From: Camelimonas fluminis
Lineage (GTDB): Bacteria > Pseudomonadota > Alphaproteobacteria > Rhizobiales > Beijerinckiaceae
NCBI RefSeq assembly: GCF_014656355.1
Contig: NZ_BNCG01000001.1
Coordinates: forward strand, 62,001 to 126,000
Length of the DNA stretch: 64,000 nt
Direction: 5' to 3'
The number at the start of each line of letters is the position of its first letter. Position 1 is the stretch's first letter. A program made the position numbers and the translations under genes. Positions 20,955-29,650 of the stretch are shown piece after piece. The notes below the pieces were generated by a model. It made no database searches. It was not told the origin of the DNA and was given only the letters and a program-made list of their open reading frames with translations.

Positions 20955-21815
20955 ATGAGAAGAGTCTGGTCTGACGGCGTGGTCGCCGGTTCACGCGCCG
21001 CCGGTTTTCTGGCTGCGGTCCTGCTGGCGGCTGGCCCGGCCTGGGCGCAGCCAGCCGGCAAGACGTCCGCGCCGCAGATCGTCGATCGCTGCGTGCTGGT
21101 GGTGGATGTGGCCAGCGGGGCGCGCGTGCATCGTGACGGCGATTGCGGCGCGCGCCATGCGCCCGAATCGACCTTCAAGGTTCCGCTGGCCCTGATGGGC
21201 TTTGAGACGGGGCTGCTGACCGGTCTCCACGATCCGGTATGGCGTTACGACGGATCATTCCAGGCGCCGCAACGCGACCACAAAGACGTGGACCCGGTGA
21301 TCTGGGAGCGTGATTCGGTGGTCTGGTTTTCGCGCGAGCTGGTGAAGCGGCTGGCGGCGCGCGATGGGGCCAGCGCTTTCGGCGCCTGGGTCGCCCGGCT
21401 GAACTATGGCAACCAGGATGTCTCCGGCGATCCGGGGAAGAACAACGGTCTGACCAACGCCTGGCTGTCATCGTCGCTGAGAATATCGCCGGAGGAGCAG
21501 ACGACGTTTATCCGCCGCCTGTTGCGCGACGATTTGCCGGCTTCGGCCCGGGCCATGCAGCTGACCCGCGACGCTCTCCCCGAATTCGCCGCCAGCGACG
21601 GCTGGACCATCCACGGCAAGACCGGCAGCTCCGCCCTGGCAAAAACCGCGGGCGGGCGGCAGGGTCATGGCTGGTTCGTGGGTTGGGCGCGGAAAGACGG
21701 CCGGACGCTCGCCTTTGCCGTTCACGAGACGGCGCGGAACCTGTCTCAGGGGGAATACGTCGGCCCACGGCTGCGCGCGGAGACCGTGCGCGGCTTTTCC
21801 GGCTGGCTCGAATAG
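20955..21815 (+). CDS. Class D (OXA-type) beta-lactamase
   Basis: 286 residues with a signal peptide ending near PAWAQ (residue 31). All class D marks are present: Ser72-Thr-Phe-Lys75 (SxxK nucleophile and carbamylated lysine), Ser121-Val-Val123 (SxV), Tyr151-Gly-Asn153 (YGN), Trp170 of the NNGLTNAWLSSSLRIS segment, and Lys222-Thr-Gly224 (KTG) in IHGKTGS. Cys46 and Cys64 could form a disulfide. The enzyme hydrolyses beta-lactams in the periplasm. Base composition matches its surroundings and no mobile element is seen, so it looks like an intrinsic chromosomal gene. ATG 20955 has a CTGGAG site; a TTG 24 nt upstream is less likely. Confidence 0.95.
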   Translation: MRRVWSDGVVAGSRAAGFLAAVLLAAGPAWAQPAGKTSAPQIVDRCVLVVDVASGARVHRDGDCGARHAPESTFKVPLALMGFETGLLTGLHDPVWRYDGSFQAPQRDHKDVDPVIWERDSVVWFSRELVKRLAARDGASAFGAWVARLNYGNQDVSGDPGKNNGLTNAWLSSSLRISPEEQTTFIRRLLRDDLPASARAMQLTRDALPEFAASDGWTIHGKTGSSALAKTAGGRQGHGWFVGWARKDGRTLAFAVHETARNLSQGEYVGPRLRAETVRGFSGWLE

Positions 21816-21908
21816 GGCTCGGGCCAGAATCACATCCGCGCCGTCAGGCGAGACGGGTGCAAATCCCGGTCCGGGCGACCGGTTGGGCGCCCGGGAAGAA
21901 CGCGGGCT

Positions 21909-22535
21909 TCAGGTCGCCGGCGTGTTGCCCTTGCGGACATAGCGCAGCACGCCGATGACGTGGCGGGCGACGTCCGCCGGCGACATGTGCGATGACGGGC
22001 GATACCAGATGACCGCGCTGTTCAGCGCGCCGAGCACATGCAGGCGGAACAGGTTGCGGTTGATGTCGTCCGGCAGCTCCAGCGGCTCAATCAGGCTGTC
22101 GAACAGCCGGTCATGCTCGTCGCGCGACTGGATCAGGCGCGGGCGCACGCCCAGCAGGCTGGGCGGGAATTTCACGTCCAGCACCGCCGTCCGGTCTCCG
22201 GTCAGCAGGGTTTCACAGTGGGCGATGGCGGCGGCCTCCAGCCGGGCCCACGCCCCCTCGACGCCTTCAATAGCCCTGCGCACCGCTTCCGACACCATGC
22301 GGATGTTGGCGTCATAAACGGCGACGAACAGCTCTTCCTTCGAGGCGAAATGGTAGTACAGCGAGCCGGATAGCAGGCCGGTGGCGGCGGCGATCTCGCG
22401 CATGGAGGCGCCTTCGAAGCCACGGGCGGCGAACAGTTTGCCGGCTTCCGTCAGAATCTGCTTGCGGCGCTCCGCTGCGCCCGCGTCCGAGCCACGCTCA
22501 CTGTCCTTGCGCATACGTCCCGTCGATCTGGCCAT
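21909..22535 (-). CDS. TetR family transcriptional regulator
   Basis: 208 residues. The N-terminal helix-turn-helix reads ILTEAGKLFAARGFEGASMREIAAATGLLSGSLYYHF, typical of TetR, followed by a helical ligand domain (DINRNLFRLHVLGALNSAVIWYR). The C-terminal domain resembles regulators of acyl-CoA metabolism such as KstR2/FadR-type TetR. A GGAGG site precedes the ATG. It is divergent from the SDR and tandem crotonase genes, so it probably represses them in response to an acyl-CoA. This is inference from layout. Confidence 0.92.
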   Translation of the reverse strand: MARSTGRMRKDSERGSDAGAAERRKQILTEAGKLFAARGFEGASMREIAAATGLLSGSLYYHFASKEELFVAVYDANIRMVSEAVRRAIEGVEGAWARLEAAAIAHCETLLTGDRTAVLDVKFPPSLLGVRPRLIQSRDEHDRLFDSLIEPLELPDDINRNLFRLHVLGALNSAVIWYRPSSHMSPADVARHVIGVLRYVRKGNTPAT

Positions 22536-22876
22536 ACAACCTCCACTACGCGCCACGCCGCGCCCGGGGAAAGGCGCGTCAGGACGAAGCCTGCCCTGAA
22601 TAACAAGCCTGGGGCTCGTCCCGTCTTCCTGTCCTGACGCGATTTTCTGGCGGCGCCAGTGTTGCGGCGCGCCTGAAAATGCCCTGGCCAGCAGCACCCG
22701 GTCGCGGGGATGCGACGGAACTGTCACGTCAGTCTAACAAACGATAGGTTGACGGGCTAGCGGCATTGACCAATATCGTTTCGCCTCTTGGTCTTCCATC
22801 CCACATCGGTTACAGGCCAGTGGAACTGAACAACGCGAAAGGCCCGTTCGCCGATCGCGCGACGGAGAAGAGTGGC
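22536..22876. other. Divergent TetR / SDR control region
   Basis: 341 bp between divergent starts. An imperfect inverted repeat at 22732-22753 is a candidate operator. No other signal was recognised with confidence. Confidence 0.4.
22732..22753. promoter_or_regulatory. Candidate TetR operator
   Basis: An imperfect palindrome with half-sites GTCTAAC and GGTTGAC (7 of 11 positions symmetric) in the divergent region. Its position between the regulator and its presumed targets is the main argument. Confidence 0.3.
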
Positions 22877-23635
22877 ATGGATATCAACGGCGTTTCCGCG
22901 ATCGTCACCGGCGGTGGTTCGGGCCTCGGCGAAGCGACGGCCCGGGCGCTGGCGGCGAAGGGCGCGAAGGTCGCCATCGTCGACCTGCAGGACGACAAGG
23001 CCGCCCAGGTCGCAGCCGACATTGGCGGCGTCGCCGTGCGCGCCGACGTGACCAGCGAAGCAGATATCCGCGCCGCGCTCGCAACCGCCGCCAGCGCCCA
23101 TGGCGTGGTGCGCGTCGCCGTCAACTGCGCTGGCGTGGCGCCGGCCGCCCGCGTGGTCAGCAAGAAGGGCGTCCACGCGCTCGACATGTTCCAGAAGGTG
23201 GTCAACATCAATCTGATTGGCACCTTCAACGTCATCCGCCTCGTGGCCGAGGGGCTGATGGAGGCGGAACTGCGCGACGGCGAGCGCGGCGTGATCGTCA
23301 ACACCGCCTCGGTGGCGGCGTTCGACGGCCAGATTGGCCAGGCCGCCTATGCCGCCTCGAAGGCTGGCGTCGCCGGCCTGACCCTGCCGGTCGCCCGTGA
23401 CCTCGCCCAGTATGGCGTGCGCGTCTGCACCATCGCGCCGGGCCTGTTCCTGACGCCGATGCTGCTTGGTCTGCCGGAAGAGGCGCAGAAGAGCCTTGGC
23501 GAGCAGGCGCCGTTCCCGTCGCGTCTTGGCAACCCGTCTGAATACGCCAGCCTTGCGGTGCAGATCGTCGAGAATTCGATGCTGAACGGCGAGACCATCC
23601 GCCTCGACGCCGCCATCCGCATGGCGCCGCGCTGA
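22877..23635 (+). CDS. SDR oxidoreductase, 3-hydroxyacyl-CoA dehydrogenase type 2-like
   Basis: 252 residues of short-chain dehydrogenase fold. Cofactor motif is TGGGSGLG (11-18), NCAG at 83-86, and the catalytic tetrad is Asn111, Ser145, Tyr158, Lys162. [10 protein letters not shown] after the second strand suggests NAD use. The C-terminal [21 protein letters not shown] matches type II 3-hydroxyacyl-CoA dehydrogenases (HSD17B10-like). It probably oxidises a 3-hydroxyacyl-CoA in beta-oxidation. Start by GGAGAAG site. Two crotonase genes follow on the same strand, giving two successive beta-oxidation-type activities. Confidence 0.93.
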   Translation: MDINGVSAIVTGGGSGLGEATARALAAKGAKVAIVDLQDDKAAQVAADIGGVAVRADVTSEADIRAALATAASAHGVVRVAVNCAGVAPAARVVSKKGVHALDMFQKVVNINLIGTFNVIRLVAEGLMEAELRDGERGVIVNTASVAAFDGQIGQAAYAASKAGVAGLTLPVARDLAQYGVRVCTIAPGLFLTPMLLGLPEEAQKSLGEQAPFPSRLGNPSEYASLAVQIVENSMLNGETIRLDAAIRMAPR

Positions 23636-23670
23636 GTATCTTCCGGCAGGGTGCGCGCTGCCCTGCATCG

Positions 23671-23729
23671 GAAAGAATGCATCAAAGCGACAGGGCAAAA
23701 CCGGTTCCACGGGAACGGATTTTGCCCTG
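23671..23729. repeat. Dispersed palindromic repeat, second-half copy
   Basis: After GAATGCATCAAAGCGA comes an inverted repeat at 23691-23729 with 18-nt arms (CAGGGCAAAACCGGTTCC and its complement, 16 of 18 paired) around a 3-nt loop. It matches the second palindrome of the elements at 36111 and 56584. Confidence 0.65.
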
Positions 23730-23841
23730 AGCAGGGTCTGCGCCCCCTGAGGCGCGCGTATCGGGCGGAGCGCTCCTGGCGGGGCTGCCCGCCATTGTGG
23801 AAGGCGCGGACCCATGCGGGCCGCGTCGCAGGGGAGGAAAC

Positions 23842-24636
23842 ATGACGCTCGAACGCATGAAGCTGACCATCGATGGCCCGGTCGCCATCCTGGCGTTCAA
23901 TCATCAGGAAGTGCTGAACGCGCTGTCGCCCAAGCTGCTGCAGGATTTCAACACCGCGCTGGACGCCATCGAGGATCCGGCCAACGGCGTGCGCTGCCTG
24001 GTGCTCACCGGCGAGGGCCGCGCGTTCTGCGCCGGCGCCAACCTGCAGGGCGATATGGGCAAGCGCGAAGGCGGCAAGATCGACGCTGGCGCGGCGCTGG
24101 AAACTGTTTACCACCCGATCCTGCGCCGCCTGCGCAATCTGCCTTTCCCGATCATCACCGCAGTCAACGGCCCGGCCGCTGGCGCCGGCATGAGCTTCGC
24201 CGTCATGGGCGACCTGATTGTCGCCGCCCGCTCGGCCTATTTCATGCAGGCGTTCCGCCGCATCGGCCTGGTGCCGGACTGTGGCTCCACCTGGCTGCTG
24301 CCGCGCCTGATCGGCCGCGCCCGCTCGCTGGAGCTGTCGCTGCTTGGCGATCGTCTGCCGGCCGAGAAGGCGCTGGAATGGGGCCTGATCAACCGCGTCG
24401 TCGATGACGGCGAGGCGCTGAACGAGGCCCTGAAGCTGGCGACCGAGCTGGCCAATGGCCCGACCGTGGCCCTCGGCCTGATCCGCAAGCTGTACATCGA
24501 ATCGACCGACAACAGCTTCGAGGAGCAACTGGATCTGGAGCGCCAGTCCCAGCGCACCGCTGGCCGCGCCCAGGACTTCGCGGAAGGCGTGCAGGCGTTC
24601 CTCGAAAAGCGCCCGGCCCAGTTCAAGGGCCGCTGA
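23842..24636 (+). CDS. PaaG-like enoyl-CoA hydratase/isomerase (tandem copy 1)
   Basis: 264 residues of crotonase fold. Oxyanion-hole segments are GRAFCAGANL (59-68) and NGPAAGAGMSFAVMGD (109-124). IGLVPDCGSTWLLPR (141-155) puts Asp146 where classical hydratases have a catalytic Glu. The C-terminal EEQLDLERQSQRTAGR and FAEGVQAFLEKRP blocks are those of PaaG (ring-epoxide/oxepin isomerase of phenylacetate breakdown). The start has GGGGAGG. It is followed by a terminator and then a close paralog. The substrate remains open: no paaABC ring-epoxidase genes are in the window. Confidence 0.92.
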   Translation: MTLERMKLTIDGPVAILAFNHQEVLNALSPKLLQDFNTALDAIEDPANGVRCLVLTGEGRAFCAGANLQGDMGKREGGKIDAGAALETVYHPILRRLRNLPFPIITAVNGPAAGAGMSFAVMGDLIVAARSAYFMQAFRRIGLVPDCGSTWLLPRLIGRARSLELSLLGDRLPAEKALEWGLINRVVDDGEALNEALKLATELANGPTVALGLIRKLYIESTDNSFEEQLDLERQSQRTAGRAQDFAEGVQAFLEKRPAQFKGR

Positions 24637-24690
24637 CGGCATGAGGCCGCGTCTGCAGGTATGCAACGTTGCGGCGCCTGAATGATCTGA

Positions 24691-24720
24691 AAGCCCTGGC
24701 GGAAGCCGGGGCTTTTTGTT
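24691..24720 (+). terminator. Rho-independent terminator between the tandem crotonases
   Basis: A 10-bp stem (AAGCCCTGGC with GCCGGGGCTT, one G-U pair) with a GGAA loop is followed by TTTTTGTTT. It ends the SDR-crotonase transcript before the second crotonase. Confidence 0.85.
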
Positions 24721-24881
24721 TGACTGGAGCCCGCAGAAACAGGCCGGGCCATCCCGCGCATGGCGCCTGTCCGGCGGACGTCGCACACGACGCGCAACGG
24801 CTGCGCGAAGAACGCCACAAAACAAAAACGGCAGAGCGGGAGCCCGGTCGGCGTGAACGGGTCCGCTCCCTGGGAGGACAC

Positions 24882-25667
24882 ATGAATTTCAAATACATGA
24901 AGCTGACCCTTGATGGTCCTGTCGCTGTGCTGGCGTACAACCGGCCAGAGGTGCTCAACGCCATGTCGCCGGAATCACTGGCCGAGTTCGGCGAGGCGCT
25001 CGACGTCATCGAGGATCCGGCCAGCGGCGTGCGTTGCGTGGTGCTCACCGGCGAGGGCCGCGCTTTCTGCGCCGGCGCCAATCTGCGCGAGCGCGCCTCC
25101 GGGGACGCGCCGGAGGCAGGGGCGGTGCTGGACACCTCCTACCACCCGATCCTGCGCCGGCTGCGCGACCTGCGCTGCCCGCTGATCACGGCGGTCAATG
25201 GGCCGGCGGCCGGCGGCGGCATGGCGTTCGCGCTGATGGGCGACCTGATCGTCGCTGTCCGTTCGGCCTATTTCATGCAGGCGTTCCGCCGCATCGGCCT
25301 GGTGCCGGACTGTGGCTCCAGCTGGCTGCTGCCGCGGCTGGTCGGGCGCGCCCGCTCTCTGGAGCTGTCGCTGCTGGGCGAGCGCCTGCCGGCCGAAAAG
25401 GCGCTGGAGTGGGGCTTGATCAACCGTGTCGTCGATGACGGCGAGGCGCTGAACGAGGCGATGAAGCTGGCGCGCGAGCTGGCCAATGGTCCGACCGTGG
25501 CGCTCGGCCTGATCCGCCGGCTCTATGCGGAATCGACCGAGAACAGCTTCGAGGAGCAACTCGACCTGGAGCGTCAGTTCCAGCGCGCCGCCGGCCGGGC
25601 CAGCGATTTCGCCGAGGGGGTGCAGGCGTTTCTGGAAAAGCGTCCGGCGCGGTTTACCGGACATTGA
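24882..25667 (+). CDS. PaaG-like enoyl-CoA hydratase/isomerase (tandem copy 2)
   Basis: 261 residues, very close to the preceding gene. FMQAFRRIGLVPDCGS, LLPR, GRARSLELSLLG and LPAEKALEWGLINRVVDDGEALNEA are shared word for word. Asp143 replaces Asp146, and the loop after GANL differs completely (RERASGDAPEAG against QGDMGKREGGKIDAG). The divergence therefore sits at the mouth of the acyl-CoA pocket. A TGGGAGGA site precedes ATG 24882. It lies behind a terminator, so it must have its own promoter in 24721-24881. It is probably a paralog with altered acyl specificity. Confidence 0.92.
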   Translation: MNFKYMKLTLDGPVAVLAYNRPEVLNAMSPESLAEFGEALDVIEDPASGVRCVVLTGEGRAFCAGANLRERASGDAPEAGAVLDTSYHPILRRLRDLRCPLITAVNGPAAGGGMAFALMGDLIVAVRSAYFMQAFRRIGLVPDCGSSWLLPRLVGRARSLELSLLGERLPAEKALEWGLINRVVDDGEALNEAMKLARELANGPTVALGLIRRLYAESTENSFEEQLDLERQFQRAAGRASDFAEGVQAFLEKRPARFTGH

Positions 25668-25709
25668 AGGGCGTCCTGGCCTGAAGGAACAGGTTTCGCG
25701 GGCATGAAA

Positions 25710-25733
25710 AAGGGCGCTCTCTGGAGCGCCCTT
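25710..25733 (-). terminator. Terminator between convergent crotonase and CoA-ligase genes
   Basis: A perfect 10-bp stem (AAGGGCGCTC with GAGCGCCCTT) and 4-nt loop. On the minus strand it is followed by TTT, so it mainly serves the ligase gene. On the plus strand the following tract is less T-rich. Confidence 0.8.
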
Positions 25734-25758
25734 CGTTCGTTCAGGTCCCGGCCGCGGC

Positions 25759-27654
25759 TTACTCGGCGGCCTGACGCGCGCCTTCCGGCAGCGTGCGGGC
25801 GTCGAGCACGATCACATCCGCATCCGGCTGGCTGGCGAACAGGCGCTGCACCAGGTCGTTGCGGCGCTCCAGCGTGGCGCGCTGGTTGATGTAGCCCTTG
25901 TCGGTGATCTCATTGCCGTCGACGGAAGGCGGCTCGGCCATGAGCAGCGCGCGGGCGATGCGGGTGCTGGAGCCGGGGTTCTCCGCGTTGTAGGTCTTCA
26001 GGCCGTCGCGCACCGTGGCGATCACCGCCGGGTGACGGATCAGCTCTTCGGCGCCGGCTTCCGGCAGCCCGGCGATCTGCCGGCAGGCCATGACGTTGGG
26101 GAATACCAGCAGGGCGATGTAGTCCTTGTCCTGGCCCGCGACCACCGCGTCCTGCGCCGCCGGCGACATGGCCGCGACGGCGGCGACGCGCAGCGAACCG
26201 ACATGGACGAAGGTGCCGGTCATCAGCTTGAAGTCCTCGACGACGCGGCCGGCGAAAACGAGGCCTTCCTCCGGACGGTTTTCGTCGACCATCACGCCGG
26301 CGTCGCCGATCTTGTAGAAGCCTTCCTCGTCGAACGCCTTCTCCGTCAGCTCCGGCTGGCGATAGTAGCCGGGGGTGACGGTGACGCCGCGCAGGCGCAG
26401 CTCATACTTGTCGCCGACCGGAACCATCTTCAGCTCCATGCCGGCGAAGGGCAGGCCGATCAGGCCGACGCGCTCGGTTTCCCAGTAGGTGTAGGTGGCG
26501 GTCGGCGCTGTCTCCGTGCAGCCCCAGCCGGTGGAGAACACATAGCGCTTGCCCGTGTACTTCACCGCCAGGTTCTGCATGCGGGTGTACAGGTCGTCCG
26601 GCAGGGTGGCGCCGCCATAACCGAGCTGGCGCAGGTCCTTGAAGAACGCCTCGCACAGTTCGGAATCGCGCTCCATGGCCGACACCAGCGCGGCGAAGCC
26701 GGCGGGCACGCTGCCGTAATAGGTCGGCGAGACTTCGCGCAGGTTGCGGATGGTTTCGTCAAACTGGCCAGGGAGTGGCCGGCCGTCGTCGATGTAGAAC
26801 GAACCGCCGTCGGCCAGCACCGAGTGGAAGGTCGAGTTGCCGCCCATGGTGTGGTTCCAGGGCAGCCAGTCCAGCACCGTGCGCTTGGTCTCGGACGGGT
26901 CGCGCGGGCAGGCCTGCTGGCCCATGGCGACGTTGGCGGTCATCATCTGCTGGGTGTTGATGACGGCCTTCGGCATGCCGGTGGAGCCGGAGGTGAACAG
27001 CAGCTTGCCGATGGTCTGCGGGGTGATGGCGGCGATCGACTCCGTCACGGCGCCGGTCACCGGCGTCTTTTCCAGGTCGGCGTAAGCAAGGCTGTCGACG
27101 CCAGGAGCCGGGCGCTCCACGTGGACGACGGCGACGCCGGCCAGATCCAGGGTCTTCAGGGCGTTGGCGAAAGCCGGGCCATCCTGAACCATGATGACGC
27201 CGGGCGTCAGCAGCTCGAACACATGCTTCAGCTTGGTGAAGTCCTGGCTCATCAGCGAGTAGCCAGGCGACACCGGCGCAGCCGGCAGGCGCGCCTGCAT
27301 CGCCGCCTGGGTCATCAGGGCGTGCTCGATCGAATTGCCGCTGAGGATCATCACCGGGCGGTCTTCGGCCAGCCCAAGGTTGAGCAACGCCTGGGTCAGG
27401 GCGTCGACGCGCTGTTTCGCTGCGCCGTAAGTCACCTTCTCCCAGTCGCGGTTGGGGCCGCGACGCTGGGCCAGCCACACGGCGTCGGGCGCCTCGACGG
27501 CCCATTTCGCCAGAAACGCCGGGATGTGCCGCTCATAAGCCTGAAGCGGAATGCGCTGCCGCATGACCATGGAGCCGTCGGCGCGACGCTCAAGGTCGAT
27601 ATCGCGCGGCATGAAGTTCAGTTTGTGGAACGGCGGCAACTGGCTTCCGGCCAT
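25759..27654 (-). CDS. fcs: Feruloyl-CoA synthase family ligase
   Basis: 631 residues, the length of feruloyl-CoA synthases and longer than typical acyl-CoA ligases. It has P-loop LFTSGSTGMPKAV (219-231), a STGWGCTETAPTATY motif and EEGFYKIGDAG. The family-specific LDWLPWNHTMGGNSTFH and VAGRVVEDFKLMTGTFVHVG segments are present. The C-terminal domain has EITDKGYINQRATLERR with the catalytic lysine. Feruloyl-CoA synthase starts CoA-dependent side-chain removal of lignin-derived hydroxycinnamates. No vdh gene is seen, so the real acid may differ. It is the last gene of a leftward catabolic run. Confidence 0.88.
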   Translation of the reverse strand: MAGSQLPPFHKLNFMPRDIDLERRADGSMVMRQRIPLQAYERHIPAFLAKWAVEAPDAVWLAQRRGPNRDWEKVTYGAAKQRVDALTQALLNLGLAEDRPVMILSGNSIEHALMTQAAMQARLPAAPVSPGYSLMSQDFTKLKHVFELLTPGVIMVQDGPAFANALKTLDLAGVAVVHVERPAPGVDSLAYADLEKTPVTGAVTESIAAITPQTIGKLLFTSGSTGMPKAVINTQQMMTANVAMGQQACPRDPSETKRTVLDWLPWNHTMGGNSTFHSVLADGGSFYIDDGRPLPGQFDETIRNLREVSPTYYGSVPAGFAALVSAMERDSELCEAFFKDLRQLGYGGATLPDDLYTRMQNLAVKYTGKRYVFSTGWGCTETAPTATYTYWETERVGLIGLPFAGMELKMVPVGDKYELRLRGVTVTPGYYRQPELTEKAFDEEGFYKIGDAGVMVDENRPEEGLVFAGRVVEDFKLMTGTFVHVGSLRVAAVAAMSPAAQDAVVAGQDKDYIALLVFPNVMACRQIAGLPEAGAEELIRHPAVIATVRDGLKTYNAENPGSSTRIARALLMAEPPSVDGNEITDKGYINQRATLERRNDLVQRLFASQPDADVIVLDARTLPEGARQAAE

Positions 27655-27852
27655 GGCGTCTCTCCTGCAGACCTTTGCTGGACAAGCATCAACCGCCGCG
27701 CCGGATTGAAAGCGCGTCGCCGTGCCCAGTCATTCTGGTCGCAGACGATATATCTGAATGGCGGTACACGCCAGTACTTCGCTGGGAATGCTGGCGATAA
27801 CGCCCATTCGCGGAGCGCGTGGCAGGGCGCGTTTTCCAGGTGGACAACAAAA

Positions 27853-27878
27853 AAACGCCCGGGTTGCCCCGGGCGTTT
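27853..27878 (-). terminator. Rho-independent terminator after the acyl-CoA synthetase gene
   Basis: A perfect 11-bp stem (AAACGCCCGGG with CCCGGGCGTTT) and 4-nt loop. On the minus strand it is followed by TTTTGTTGT. It separates the synthetase transcript from the feruloyl-CoA-synthase-type gene, which therefore needs its own promoter. Confidence 0.88.
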
Positions 27879-27901
27879 CCACATCGCGATATTTCGCCGG
27901 A

Positions 27902-29458
27902 TCAGGCGACGGCGGCCGGGCCCTTGGCCTCCTTCGGCCAGTAGCGGTCACGCAGGATACGCTTCATCAGCTTGCCCGTCGGCGTGCGCGGCAGCTCCGG
28001 ATCGAAGTCGATGCTCTTCGGGCACTTGATGGGCGACAGCTTCGTGCGGCAATACGCCATCAGCTCGGCCGCCAGCTCGGGGCCGGCTTCATAGCCGGCG
28101 GCCGGCTGCACGACGGCCTTCACTTCCTCGCCCATTTCGGCGTTCGGCACGCCGAACACGGCGGCGTCGGTGACGGCGGGATGGCCGATCAGCGCGTCCT
28201 CGGTTTCCTGCGGGTAGATGTTCACGCCGCCGGAAATGATCATGTAGGATTTGCGGTCGGTCAGGAACAGATAGCCGTCCTTGTCGAGGTAGCCGACGTC
28301 GCCGAGCGACGACCAGCCGTGCTCGTTGTAGGCGCCCTTCGTCTTCGCGGGGTCGTTGTGATAGCTGAACTCAGGCGCGCCGGCGAAGTAGATCTGGCCG
28401 ATATCGCCCGGGCCTTCCAGCTGGCCGTCCTCACCGACGATCTTGATCTCGCCGACCAGGGCGCGACCGACCGAGCCGGGACGCTCCATCGCTTCCTTCG
28501 AGTTGATGATGGTGACGCCATTGCCCTCGGAGCCGGCGTAATACTCGAGGATGATCGGCCCCCACCATTCGATCATCGCCTTCTTGACCTCGGCCGGGCA
28601 GGGCGCGGCGGCGTGCACGGCGCTCTTCAGCGAGGAGATGTCGTACTTCGCGCGGATGTCATCGGGCAGCTTGAGCATGCGGATGAACATGGTGGGCACG
28701 AGCTGCGAGAAGGTGATCTTGTACTTCTCGACGAGGCGCAGGTACTCCTCGGCGTCGAACTTCTCCATGATAATTGAGGTGCCGCCATAGCACATGATCA
28801 TCATGTTGAAGCGCATCGGAGCCGCGTGATAGAGCGGCGCCGGCGACAGATAGACGGTCTCGCTGTTGGCGCCGCACATCGTGCCGACGAGCGCGTTCAG
28901 GAACGGGTTCAGCTCGGTGATCGGCGTTCCCTCGAACGGCTTTTTCACGCCCTTCGGCCGGCCGGTGGTGCCGGAGGAGTAGAGCATGTCGGGACCAGTC
29001 ACCTCATCGGCGATCGGCGTCTCAGGCATGGCCTTCACCGCTTCCTCGAAGGACTGGAAGCCGGGAGCGACGCCGCCAATCATCAGGCACACGGTGTCGG
29101 GGCTGAGCTGCTTGCGCAGTTCTTCCGCACGGTCGGCGAACTTGATGGAGGTGATGAAGACCTTCGCGCCGCAGTCGCCGACGATATAGGCGATTTCTTC
29201 TGGCTGCAGGTGGGTGGAGATGGCCGTGTAATACAGGCCGGCGCGCTGGGCGCCGAACGCCACCTCGTAGAAGCGCGCGCTGTTTTCCAGCACGAACGCC
29301 ATGTGGTCCTGCGGCTTCAGGCCAAGGGACCGGAACAGCTGGGCGACCTGGTTGGAGCGGGCTTCAAGCTGGCCATAGGTCACGGTCTCGCCAGTGGCGG
29401 CCATGATGTAGGCGGGTTTGTCCGGATTGGTCCGGGCGTGAATGGATGGATGCGTCAC
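27902..29458 (-). CDS. Acyl-CoA synthetase (AMP-forming)
   Basis: 518 residues. The P-loop is YSSGTTGRPKGV (160-171), then EYYAGSEGNG (A5), GWSSLGDVGYLDKDGYLFLTDR and ISGGVNIYPQETEDAL (A8). The C-terminal LPRTPTGKLMKR has the catalytic lysine. It activates an unknown acid to its CoA thioester. The start is a GTG at 29458 with a GAGGGG site; an ATG 37 codons upstream would add non-homologous residues. It sits between an orphan substrate-binding protein and the Fcs-type ligase, all leftward, suggesting uptake then activation. Confidence 0.92.
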   Translation of the reverse strand: MTHPSIHARTNPDKPAYIMAATGETVTYGQLEARSNQVAQLFRSLGLKPQDHMAFVLENSARFYEVAFGAQRAGLYYTAISTHLQPEEIAYIVGDCGAKVFITSIKFADRAEELRKQLSPDTVCLMIGGVAPGFQSFEEAVKAMPETPIADEVTGPDMLYSSGTTGRPKGVKKPFEGTPITELNPFLNALVGTMCGANSETVYLSPAPLYHAAPMRFNMMIMCYGGTSIIMEKFDAEEYLRLVEKYKITFSQLVPTMFIRMLKLPDDIRAKYDISSLKSAVHAAAPCPAEVKKAMIEWWGPIILEYYAGSEGNGVTIINSKEAMERPGSVGRALVGEIKIVGEDGQLEGPGDIGQIYFAGAPEFSYHNDPAKTKGAYNEHGWSSLGDVGYLDKDGYLFLTDRKSYMIISGGVNIYPQETEDALIGHPAVTDAAVFGVPNAEMGEEVKAVVQPAAGYEAGPELAAELMAYCRTKLSPIKCPKSIDFDPELPRTPTGKLMKRILRDRYWPKEAKGPAAVA

Positions 29459-29650
29459 TTGGGGCCCCTCACGGTCTTTGAAGGTCACTGAATTGTTGGC
29501 GCGGGTTGCGCGTAACGGACCAACAGGCTGAACCTTATGGCCGCCGTCCTTCCGCCTGCGCCCTGACAAGCACGAACGCCCGCGTTGCGCAAGGCGTCCG
29601 GCAGTCAGGCGGGCGATCCGGCCGGTTGGCGGATCGCCGGCTCCGTCGCC

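Noticed and set aside
21835-21905. Possible tRNA or structured RNA (CAAATCC in a GC-rich hairpin context)
   Set aside because: A T-arm-like word is present but no acceptor or anticodon stem can be drawn.
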